Source of the DNA: CAYWNK01 sp047639615 | Lineage (GTDB): Bacteria; Planctomycetota; UBA1135; GCA-002686595 | Assembly (NCBI GenBank): GCA_047639615.1 | Contig: JBLIOL010000323.1 | Coordinates: 1-6,041 of the forward strand | Direction of reading: 5' to 3' | DNA: 6,041 bases | Shown: piece by piece, positions 1-6,041 of the stretch | How the letters are laid out: every line of letters begins with the position of its first letter | Numbering within the stretch: the first letter of the stretch is position 1 | Notes under the pieces: generated by a model | What the model was told of the DNA's origin: nothing | What the model saw: the letters and a program-made list of their open reading frames with translations, nothing else | Databases searched by the model: none | Translations under genes and position numbers: made by a program

Positions 1-1054
1 TGCGCGGCTGGCTGCGCACGCCTTGGCCGTGGCAGAGGTGGCAGGGATCGTCGTAGGCCACTTGGCCCAGGGCTGCCGCGCCGGGGCCGGCGGCTAGGCG
101 TTCTTGGAGGCGCTCGGCGGGGGCGCCTTCCGTTAGGAACTCCGAGAGGTCGCGGACGCGGGCAGAGAAGGCCTCGGCGCGGGCAATCCAACTGGGATCG
201 TCAGCTAGCAGCTTGCCGTACTCGCGCATGTGCGCGCCGCAGCCGGCGCTGTTGACTACCACGGGCAGGGGCATGCCGTCTTGGGATTGCAGGGCGTCGA
301 ATGACTTGATGGTTCCGCGGGCTAGCTCGCGCGCGTGGTCGAGTTCGCCGTTGTGCGCGTGCAGGGCGCCGCAACAGGTGTGGCCGGGGTCGCAGGAAAC
401 CTCGCAGCCGGAGGCGCTGAGCACGTGGGCGCTGGCGCGGTTCACGCGGCCGAGCCACTCGGGCATGACGCAGCCGGTGAGCATGGCGGCGGCGCCTATG
501 GGCTCGCCTTCGGCGGGTGTGACGGCCGGCAGGAGGCGGCGCTCATGCTTGGGCGGGACGGCGGGCTGGGCAGCGAGGGCCTTGCCGCGCGCGCCGCCGA
601 GGAGCGCGGCGAGCTTGGTGAGTCCAAGGACTTGGGCTGTGCGCAGGCCGAAGCTGGCCGCGCGTAAGGCGGAGCGGTTGGGCAGGATCACTCGGAAGCC
701 GACCCAGCGCGCGAAGCGTGCCAGCGGGCCCGGGGGTAAGGCGCGCGCGAGCTCGTCGCGGGTGTGCTCCATCATCGACCCGAACTCGACGCCGGCGGGG
801 CAGACGCTTTCGCAGTTCCGACAGACCAGGCAATAGTCCATCTCTTCGGCGAAGACGCGATCCGCTTCGAGGCGCGCTTCGGCTACGGCGCGCATCAGGT
901 GGATACGACCGCGGGGCGAGGAGGATTCGCGGCCGCTTTGGGTGTAGGTGGGGCAGCTGCGCAAGCACAGGCCGCAGTGAATACAGTCGAGGCTCTTCGT
1001 GTAGTCCACCAGGGTGGATCCCGAGGGGCCGAAGCGTGCGTCGGCGAGGCTCAT
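1..1054 (-). CDS. glcF: Glycolate oxidase iron-sulphur subunit GlcF (3' end cut off by window edge)
   Basis: This is the iron-sulphur subunit of the GlcDEF complex, which passes electrons from the flavin subunits to the membrane electron-transport chain. Translation from the ATG at 1054 gives 351 residues with no stop before the left edge. Two ferredoxin-type [4Fe-4S] motifs are seen: CIHCGLCLRSCP (C24, C27, C30, C34) and CLVCRNCESVCP (C75, C78, C81, C85). A cysteine-rich CCG domain follows, with GC at 194-195, CCG at 227-229 and GCG at 271-273. A second such domain is just beginning at PCH (337-339). E. coli GlcF is about 407 residues, so the missing part is mainly the rest of this second domain. 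The start overlaps the glcE stop as ATGA. No Shine-Dalgarno is visible, so translation is probably coupled to glcE. The neighbouring glcD and glcE make the assignment secure; related lactate-utilisation and heterodisulfide-reductase-like subunits share the domains but not this partner set. Confidence 0.93.
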   Translation of the reverse strand, partial: MSLADARFGPSGSTLVDYTKSLDCIHCGLCLRSCPTYTQSGRESSSPRGRIHLMRAVAEARLEADRVFAEEMDYCLVCRNCESVCPAGVEFGSMMEHTRDELARALPPGPLARFARWVGFRVILPNRSALRAASFGLRTAQVLGLTKLAALLGGARGKALAAQPAVPPKHERRLLPAVTPAEGEPIGAAAMLTGCVMPEWLGRVNRASAHVLSASGCEVSCDPGHTCCGALHAHNGELDHARELARGTIKSFDALQSQDGMPLPVVVNSAGCGAHMREYGKLLADDPSWIARAEAFSARVRDLSEFLTEGAPAERLQERLAAGPGAAALGQVAYDDPCHLCHGQGVRSQPR

Positions 1055-2088
1055 GCTGGGCGCACCGGGAACGTGGGGCAGGCGAAGCGCTCGCTCGGAT
1101 CGAAGCGCTTGCGCAGTGCGCTCATCCAAGCTTGGGCGGTCTTGTTGGCGGCCTGCGCAGCGGGCGTCGTAGCGTTGGTTGGTTCGAAGGCCGGCTGCCT
1201 ATAGCGCACGTTCGCGGCGTCGCGCAGGCGTTGGCGTAGTGCGCGCGCGGCGTCACCAGTGGTGGCCGTGGCAGCGGCGGTGAGTGCTGCGATGCGCTGC
1301 TCGGTGGCGTCGAGCAGGGCCTTGCGCCCGGCCAGGAGCAGGTGCAGTACTTGCGCGCCGGATGCGTCGCCGGTCGGTTCGACAACCATGGCTAGGACGG
1401 GTAGGCGCGCTTGCCAAAGGGCGAGGACCTGTGCGTCGAGCTGCGCTTCGTCGGCGCAGGTGAAGCTGAAGGCGCGCTCGTCTTCTGGGATAGAGAAGAG
1501 GCGCATGGAGGCCTCGAGCAAGACGCAGAGCGTGCCGCGCGATCCAGTGTAGAGCCGGTGCAGGTCGAAGCCGGTGACATTCTTTACGAGGCGCCCGCCG
1601 CTGCGTGCGACCTTACCATCCGCGAGCAGGGCGCTGACACCGAGTACGTGATGGCGCACGGGTCCGTAGAGCATGCGGTCGATGCCCGATTGACCGGCGC
1701 TGAGCACGCCCCCGAGGGTGGCGCCGGCGGGGTTGGCCACGTCGGGGGTGAGCTGGTGGCCGCCCTGGCTCACGTGCAGGGCAAGGTCTCGCATGCTGGC
1801 TCCGCACTGGGCGCTGAGCGTGCCGTCGCCCGCCACGTACTCGAGCACCTGATCCATGCGGCGCGTGGAGAGTACCAGCAAGGGCTCGCCGGCGGAGACT
1901 TCGGGGCGGCACCAGCCCAGCTTGCTGCCGAGGCCTGCGGGCACCACGCGCAGATCCGATTCGGCGGCGCGCGCGAGCACCTCTTGGGCCTGCTCAACGT
2001 TGGTGGGGCAAGCGATGGGGGCGCCGCCAGCGTGCAGCACTTCGATGCTGGACTGGCTGAGCTGCTCGCTGATGGTGTCGAGCTTCAT
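1051..2088 (-). CDS. glcE: Glycolate oxidase FAD-binding subunit GlcE
   Basis: This is the second, shorter FAD-binding subunit of glycolate dehydrogenase, required with GlcD and GlcF for activity in E. coli. The product is 345 residues, close to the roughly 350 of E. coli GlcE. It is a PCMH/FAD_binding_4 protein. The flavin-phosphate loop is PAGLGSKLGW (residues 50-59), followed by DVANPAGATLGGVLSAG (116-132), YGPVRHHVLG (141-150) and the typical GGRLVKNVTGFDLHRLYTGS stretch (164-183). The C-terminus ends with the usual LRKRFDPSERFA element (325-336). An Ala/Thr-rich linker lies around residues 303-320. The ATG at 2088 overlaps the glcD stop (ATGA) and has a strong ribosome-binding site, GAGGAAGG, six bases upstream inside glcD. 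The stop overlaps the glcF start in the same way. No signal peptide or membrane segment is evident, so it is probably cytoplasmic, peripheral to the membrane through the complex. Confidence 0.94.
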   Translation of the reverse strand: MKLDTISEQLSQSSIEVLHAGGAPIACPTNVEQAQEVLARAAESDLRVVPAGLGSKLGWCRPEVSAGEPLLVLSTRRMDQVLEYVAGDGTLSAQCGASMRDLALHVSQGGHQLTPDVANPAGATLGGVLSAGQSGIDRMLYGPVRHHVLGVSALLADGKVARSGGRLVKNVTGFDLHRLYTGSRGTLCVLLEASMRLFSIPEDERAFSFTCADEAQLDAQVLALWQARLPVLAMVVEPTGDASGAQVLHLLLAGRKALLDATEQRIAALTAAATATTGDAARALRQRLRDAANVRYRQPAFEPTNATTPAAQAANKTAQAWMSALRKRFDPSERFACPTFPVRPA

Positions 2089-3533
2089 GCCTTGCCTTCC
2101 TCTTCTTCAAGAAAGGCATCAAAGGGCGAGCGCGTGTGCATTTCGCCGCAGCCGTGCACGGGCAATAGCTTGCCGGGATTCATGCGTAGGTCGGGATCGA
2201 GGGCTTGACGTGCGCGGTGCATGGCGTCGAGGTCTGAGTCGTTGAAGAGCGTGCACATGTGCTCCATCTTCTCGAGGCCCACGCCGTGCTCGCCTGTGAG
2301 CGATCCACCGCGCTCGATGCAGGCCTCCATGATGAGCTTGCCCGCTTCGAGCACGCGCCGCACCTCGTCCAGGTCGCGGCGGTCGTAGGAGATGTTCGGG
2401 TGCAGGTTTCCGTCGCCCGCGTGGAAGACGTTGGAGAGCTTGAGATTGCGTTCGCGGCAGATCTCCGTGGCTACGGCAACAACCTCGCGCAAGCGCGTGC
2501 GGGGCGCGACCACATCAGCTACAAAGAGGTCCGGCGCGATGCGGCCCATGGCACCGAAGGCGCCCTTGCGGCCAGCCCAAAGTTGCTTGCGCTCCGAGTC
2601 GCTGCGCGCGCGGCGCAATTCTAGGTGGCCGTGACGCTCGAGGATCGGAAGCGTATCGTCGAGGATCGCCTGCACCTCGGCGGCGTCGCCTTCGACTTCG
2701 AGCAGCAGCACCGCCTCCGCATCCGCGGGATAGCCGGCAGCGAAGATGCTGGCCTCGACCGCTTCGATAGTGAGCCGGTCGAGGATCTCGATGGCGGAGG
2801 GTTCCAGACGCGCCGCGATCATCTCGGAGACGCTGTCGCAGGCGGCGTCCAGGTTGGGGAATACAGCGACGAGGGTTTCCACCACGGGCGGCTTCGGGAC
2901 CAGGTTGATGGTGACCTCGGTGACGATGCCGAACATGCCTTCGCTGCCCACGATCAGGCCCAGCAGGTCGTAGCCCTCGGGATCCGCCGCGGGTGCGGAG
3001 AGGTCGAGCACCTCGCCCTGGGGCGTGACGACCACCAGACCGAGCACGTGGCGCGTGGTGGCGCCGTACTTGAAGCAATGCGGGCCACCCGAGTTATTGC
3101 CCACGTTGCCGCCGATGGTGCAGGCGGCTTGGCTGGAGGGGTCGGGCGCGTAGAAGAGGTCGTGCTTGGCGGCGGCGCGGGTCAGGTCCACGTTTACGAC
3201 GCCGGCCTGTACCCGCGCGAAGCGGCGCACGGGGTCGAGCTCGATCACATCGCGCATGCGTGCGGTGCCGAGCACAACGCCGCCCTGCACGGGCGTTGCG
3301 CCACCGGAGAGACCGGTGCCAGCGCCGCGCGGAACGATGGGGACCTGGTGCTCGTGCAGGATGCGGCAGCAGGCTGCAGTCTCCTGAGTGGTGCGCGGCA
3401 GGATCACCAGCTCCGGCGTCTGGCGCAGCAAGGCCAGGCCATCGGACTCGTAGGCCAAGCGCCCGGTGCCTGATTGCACCAAACCGTCGGCTCCGACGAT
3501 CTCCTTCAGGGCTGCGAGGTAGTGCACGGCCAT
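2085..3533 (-). CDS. glcD: Glycolate oxidase catalytic FAD subunit GlcD
   Basis: This is the main FAD-linked 2-hydroxy-acid dehydrogenase subunit, which oxidises glycolate to glyoxylate; the family also includes D-lactate dehydrogenases, and the sequence alone does not settle the substrate. The product is 482 residues (E. coli GlcD is about 499). The N-terminal FAD_binding_4 domain shows PRGAGTGLSGG (68-78), GGNVGNNSGGPHCFKYG (141-157) and GSEGMFGIVTE (196-206). The C-terminal FAD-oxidase domain shows FHAGDGNLHPN (370-380), a conserved His/Asp motif near the flavin and substrate, then TGEHGVGLEK (413-422) and NPGKLLP (452-458). The ATG at 3533 gives the normal family N-terminus and lies 9 bases after the ROK kinase stop, preceded only by a weak purine run (GAGAGAG, about 12 bases upstream). 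The tail is acidic (EEEEGKA), and its codons contain the ribosome-binding site for glcE. The stop overlaps the glcE start by 4 bases. Confidence 0.95.
   Translation of the reverse strand: MAVHYLAALKEIVGADGLVQSGTGRLAYESDGLALLRQTPELVILPRTTQETAACCRILHEHQVPIVPRGAGTGLSGGATPVQGGVVLGTARMRDVIELDPVRRFARVQAGVVNVDLTRAAAKHDLFYAPDPSSQAACTIGGNVGNNSGGPHCFKYGATTRHVLGLVVVTPQGEVLDLSAPAADPEGYDLLGLIVGSEGMFGIVTEVTINLVPKPPVVETLVAVFPNLDAACDSVSEMIAARLEPSAIEILDRLTIEAVEASIFAAGYPADAEAVLLLEVEGDAAEVQAILDDTLPILERHGHLELRRARSDSERKQLWAGRKGAFGAMGRIAPDLFVADVVAPRTRLREVVAVATEICRERNLKLSNVFHAGDGNLHPNISYDRRDLDEVRRVLEAGKLIMEACIERGGSLTGEHGVGLEKMEHMCTLFNDSDLDAMHRARQALDPDLRMNPGKLLPVHGCGEMHTRSPFDAFLEEEEGKA
2095..2102 (-). promoter_or_regulatory. 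Ribosome-binding site for glcE inside the 3' end of glcD
   Basis: On the minus strand the sequence reads GAGGAAGG, then six bases, then the glcE ATG at 2088. It is a near-consensus Shine-Dalgarno at good spacing and supports this start. It lies in the codons for the Glu-Glu-Gly end of GlcD. It is the only strong ribosome-binding site at any of the overlapping junctions in this window. Confidence 0.7.
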
Positions 3534-3542
3534 GGCCGCAGT

Positions 3543-4463
3543 CTACTCTCTCGCCGCCGTGGATCCCTGCGCCAGTCGCGCGGCGCCGATCCAGCCCGCG
3601 TCCTCGCCTAGGGCGGCGGGGATCAGGCGCGGCGCATCGTTGCCGTAGTTGCGCTCGGCGAGGGTCTCCAGGGCACCGGGCTCGAGCAGGTCGAGGGCCC
3701 CGCCGAAGCCGCCGCCGACCAGGAATAAGGAGAGGTCTAGTAGGGTCACGGCGTAGGCCAGGCCGCTGCCCAGGTCGCGTCCGATGGCGTGCATGAGGTC
3801 GCGCTCCGGGCCCGCGGCGGCGCGTGCGCGCTCACAAATCTCAGGCAGGCTGCCGGATAGTCCAGCCTCCTGGGCTCGGCGCTTGGCGGAGTTGGCCGAG
3901 ACCAGGGTCTCGAGGCAGCCGTAGGAGCCGCAGCCGCAGAGCACGCCGCCCAGCTCGCGCGGCTTGACCAGGATGTGGCCGATCTCACCGCCCTTGCTAC
4001 CAGGGCCGGTGACTACATTGCCCTCGAGCACCACGCCGCCACCGACGCCCGTGCCGAGCGTGATCAGCAGCAGATCCTGCTCGCCGCGGCCGGCGCCGAA
4101 GCCCTGTTCACCATAGGCAGCCAGGTTGGCGTCGTTGCCCACGAGGACTTGGCTCGGGTGCATGTCCAAGCGCTTGGCCAAGCCGGCGCCCAGGTCGACG
4201 CCTACGAGCTCCGGCAGGTTCGAGCTGCGGTGCAGGATGGAGGTGTTCGAGCGGAAGACGCCGGGCAGGCCCAGACCCACGCGCTCGAAGTCACCCAGCG
4301 CGCGCGCCTGCTGCGCCAAGTGATCGAGGAAGCCTTCGGCCCCTTGACCGAGATGCGTTGACTGGGGAACGCCACGTGTGCGCTCCCCGTCGGAGTCTAT
4401 TAGGCCCGCCTTGACCTGGGTGCCACCCACGTCGAGCCCGAGGAATCGGCCGCTCGCCGTCAC
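3543..4463 (-). CDS. ROK-family sugar kinase (probable glucokinase)
   Basis: This is a cytoplasmic ATP-dependent hexose kinase of the ROK family, most likely phosphorylating glucose to glucose 6-phosphate. The product is 306 residues, normal for single-domain ROK kinases without the DNA-binding domain found in ROK repressors. The N-terminal phosphate-binding motif is LDVGGTQVKAG (10-20). The catalytic aspartate is D111 in GNDANLAAYGE (109-119). The second phosphate motif is TLGTGVGGG (135-143). The ROK signature follows: E160 and H163 in GEIGH, then zinc-binding cysteines C176, C178 and C183 in CGCGSYGCLE. VGGGFGG (249-255) and GEDAGWIGAA (286-295) complete the C-terminal lobe. The start is GTG at 4463, overlapping the upstream stop as GTGA with no visible Shine-Dalgarno, so coupled translation is likely. 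With a glycogen synthase homologue upstream, a glucokinase role in supplying or recycling glucose is reasonable. N-acetylglucosamine, N-acetylmannosamine or fructose are alternatives within the family. Confidence 0.9.
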   Translation of the reverse strand: MTASGRFLGLDVGGTQVKAGLIDSDGERTRGVPQSTHLGQGAEGFLDHLAQQARALGDFERVGLGLPGVFRSNTSILHRSSNLPELVGVDLGAGLAKRLDMHPSQVLVGNDANLAAYGEQGFGAGRGEQDLLLITLGTGVGGGVVLEGNVVTGPGSKGGEIGHILVKPRELGGVLCGCGSYGCLETLVSANSAKRRAQEAGLSGSLPEICERARAAAGPERDLMHAIGRDLGSGLAYAVTLLDLSLFLVGGGFGGALDLLEPGALETLAERNYGNDAPRLIPAALGEDAGWIGAARLAQGSTAARE

Positions 4464-5935
4464 TTGTTCGAACGGATGCGGCGGGTGACCCGGCGATAGG
4501 CCTTGATGTAGGCCCGACCGCTTTCTTCCCAGGAGAAGTCCTGGGCCAGGCAGCGCGCCACGATGGGGCGCCAGTCCTCAGCCTTCTTGTAGACGTTGCG
4601 GATCTCGTCCACCGCTGCGATCAGGCCTTCGGTGCTGTGCGTCTTGAACTGGAAGCCCGTGGCCTTCTTGGGAGTCTGGTCGTAAGGGATGACCGTGTCC
4701 TCAAGACCACTACCTGCGTAGGAAAGCGGCACCACTCCGTAGCGCATGCCGATGGCACACAGGGAGTTGGTGGGGTGGTGGTGGCCCGGCATGATCGCGA
4801 CGTCAGCGCCAGCCAGAATCATGTGGGCAGTGTTCACGTTGTACCCCTCGATCACGCGGCAACGACCGGCGAAGGTCTGCTCGATGGTGTGCATGCGTTC
4901 GAACACCTCCGGGCTGCCGGGTCCCATGAGCACGAGCTGCAGGTTGCGCTCGAGCAGGGGCGTGATGGCTTCGGACAGGATGTCGAAGCCGTTGTCCGCG
5001 TCGAAGCGACCGACAACGGCCAGGATCGGCAGGCGCGAGGACTTGTCCAGGTTGAGGCTGGTCTGCAGGGCGGCCTTGCACTTGCGCTTGCCGAGCAGCT
5101 CCGTGTCGTCGGGTCCGAAGTTCTGGGCCAGGAGCGGATCGACGCGGGGATTCCACTGCTGGTAGTCGATCCCGTTCATGATCCCGACCAGCTCCTTCTT
5201 GCGGCGCTTGAAGGACTCCTCCATACCGCCGGCCGCGGCGATATCGTCTACCGCAGCAACTTGCTCGGGCGAGTGCGTACCGACGATGGTCGCGAATTCG
5301 GCGCCGGCTTTGAGGTAGTTGACCTTGCCGCCCATCTCGACCCCTTCGATGGCCTGAAACAGGCTATGGGGCACATTGATCTTGGGCAGGATCTCGCGCT
5401 CGAAGGAGCCCTGCATGGCCAGGTTGTGCACGCCGAAGAAGGTGCCTGCGCGGTGCGCCGGGTGGCTTGTGTCGCCGAGCACTTCGAGCTTGTGATAGAG
5501 CGGGATCAGACCCGAGGTCCAATCCAAGCAGTGCAGCACGTCGGGTTTGAACTTGGCCAGGCTCAGACCGCCGAGCACGGCGCGCGCGAAGACCGCGAAG
5601 CGTCGCCAGTTGTCGGCGTAGGGGCCGTTCTCATCACCATAGGGATGGCGCGAACGGAAGAGCTCTGGGTGATCCACCAGGATCACAGAGACGCCTCCGA
5701 TGCTCCCGCGGTGCAGGTCGACGGCTACGTCACCCTCCACATCGGAGTAGTGGATCGTGCCTAGGTCTTCGAGCTCGCCTAGGCGGTCGACGTCCACGTC
5801 ACGGGTGAAGGGAAGGAATACCTCTACATCCACGCCCAGCTGAACTAGGGTGCGGGGGAGGTACTCGGCGATTTCTGCCAGGTTGGTTCGACGAACCAGG
5901 GACAGAAACTCAGGCGTGGCGAACGCTACCTTCAA
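4460..5935 (-). CDS. Glycogen/starch synthase family protein (GT5, GlgA-like) with divergent donor site
   Basis: Characterised GT5 members transfer glucose from ADP-glucose to growing alpha-1,4-glucan. This 491-residue product has normal GlgA length and the two-Rossmann (GT-B) layout. The N-terminal GT5 domain has MKVAFATPEF (1-10), VDHPELF (87-93), YGDENGPYADN (99-109), LHCLDW (134-139), VHNLAMQG (169-176) and MNGID (253-257). The C-terminal GT1-like domain has VVGRFDADNGFDIL (307-320), GYNVNTAH (364-371), AGADVAIMPG (375-384) and GLEDTV (410-415). By eye alignment to E. coli GlgA (numbering from memory), D137, H161, N246 and R300 are kept as D138, H170, N254 and R310. The KTGGL motif is instead RRTNL (15-19), and H139, K305 and E377 appear as T140, N315 and H387. 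Donor specificity or activity may therefore differ. The start is TTG at 5935; it gives the family N-terminus, and an in-frame stop lies at 5954-5956. No Shine-Dalgarno is seen. The stop overlaps the kinase start. Confidence 0.85.
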   Translation of the reverse strand: MKVAFATPEFLSLVRRTNLAEIAEYLPRTLVQLGVDVEVFLPFTRDVDVDRLGELEDLGTIHYSDVEGDVAVDLHRGSIGGVSVILVDHPELFRSRHPYGDENGPYADNWRRFAVFARAVLGGLSLAKFKPDVLHCLDWTSGLIPLYHKLEVLGDTSHPAHRAGTFFGVHNLAMQGSFEREILPKINVPHSLFQAIEGVEMGGKVNYLKAGAEFATIVGTHSPEQVAAVDDIAAAGGMEESFKRRKKELVGIMNGIDYQQWNPRVDPLLAQNFGPDDTELLGKRKCKAALQTSLNLDKSSRLPILAVVGRFDADNGFDILSEAITPLLERNLQLVLMGPGSPEVFERMHTIEQTFAGRCRVIEGYNVNTAHMILAGADVAIMPGHHHPTNSLCAIGMRYGVVPLSYAGSGLEDTVIPYDQTPKKATGFQFKTHSTEGLIAAVDEIRNVYKKAEDWRPIVARCLAQDFSWEESGRAYIKAYRRVTRRIRSNK

Positions 5936-6041
5936 GGGTATGAGGAAAGGGCGTCAGGGATGGAGCGGGTGAATTGCCTGGAACCCCTCGTGGACCTCGT
6001 GCAGGCCCTGTCAGGCCCCTTAGGACCCGTTCCAGTCGCTC
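5936..6041. other. Upstream region of the glycogen synthase homologue; identity unresolved
   Basis: No clear promoter, operator or terminator can be called here. Three readings compete. First, it may be a short leader or promoter region for the minus-strand operon, although no convincing -35/-10 pair or Shine-Dalgarno is visible. Second, a minus-strand frame is open from the right edge to a TGA at 5934-5932 that overlaps the TTG start as TTGA, like the other junctions. That peptide is rich in Arg, Ser and Thr and uses AGG repeatedly, which argues against it being real. Third, a plus-strand frame opens with ATG at 5960, preceded 9 bases upstream by AGGAAAGG (5943-5950), and stays open to the edge (MERVNCLEPL and on). 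Two small direct repeats are present: CCTCGTG at 5986 and 5995, and CAGGCCC at 6002 and 6012. They could be chance or part of a coding stretch. Confidence 0.4.

Noticed and set aside
213..836. Plus-strand open frame (207 codons) opposite glcF
   Set aside because: The minus-strand frame here carries the second [4Fe-4S] motif and the CCG domain, so the plus frame is a shadow.
543..968. Minus-strand open frame of 141 codons within glcF
   Set aside because: It is out of frame with the two ferredoxin motifs of GlcF and is Arg/Pro-rich, typical of a shifted high-GC frame.
1411..2208. Plus-strand open frame (265 codons) spanning glcE and the end of glcD
   Set aside because: It crosses a junction between two confident genes on the other strand and has no motif of its own.
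2625..3473. Plus-strand open frame (282 codons) opposite glcD
   Set aside because: It is the antisense of a well-conserved flavoprotein and its Gly/His/Asp-rich peptide looks like a complement artefact.
4637..5764. Long plus-strand open frame (375 codons) opposite the glycogen synthase homologue
   Set aside because: It is fully antisense to a gene with clear GT5 motifs, its peptide shows no recognisable domain, and such mirror frames are common in high-GC DNA with few stop codons.
5936..5960. Possible leaderless promoter (CATACC just before the TTG start)
   Set aside because: The match to a -10 box is poor and no -35 element lies at a proper distance.
6002..6020. Possible hairpin formed by repeated GGCC units upstream of the operon
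   Set aside because: The arms are only about 4 base pairs with no following T-run on either strand, too weak for a terminator or a regulatory stem.

Overview
The window is a compact, high-GC bacterial locus. All five recognisable genes lie on the minus strand, so transcription runs from right to left. The order is a divergent GT5 glycogen/starch synthase homologue (5935-4460), a ROK-family sugar kinase (4463-3543), then glcD (3533-2085), glcE (2088-1051) and glcF (1054 to the left edge, cut off). The genes are almost gapless. Three of the four junctions are 4-base start/stop overlaps and the fourth is a 9-base gap, so the five genes are probably one translationally coupled operon. The long open frames on the plus strand are antisense shadows typical of high-GC DNA.

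glcD, glcE and glcF encode the three subunits of a glycolate (2-hydroxy-acid) dehydrogenase: two FAD_binding_4 flavoproteins and an iron-sulphur CCG-domain subunit. The complex would oxidise glycolate to glyoxylate, or possibly D-lactate to pyruvate, and pass electrons to the respiratory chain. The two upstream genes belong to glucose/glycogen metabolism. The ROK kinase looks complete and competent. The glycogen synthase homologue keeps the GT5 scaffold but lacks several of the residues that bind the sugar nucleotide in characterised GlgA enzymes. This is the most interesting feature of the window: it may use another donor, or be a non-catalytic homologue.

The 106 bases to the right of the synthase gene (5936-6041) are short and ambiguous. 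They hold either the promoter region, the 3' end of a further minus-strand gene, or the start of a divergent plus-strand gene.

The organism cannot be named from this sequence. The high GC content, TTG and GTG starts and a membrane-linked glycolate oxidase fit many Gram-negative lineages; Myxococcota/deltaproteobacterial or Planctomycetota-type bacteria are guesses only. No RNA genes, mobile elements, CRISPR arrays or clear terminators were seen.
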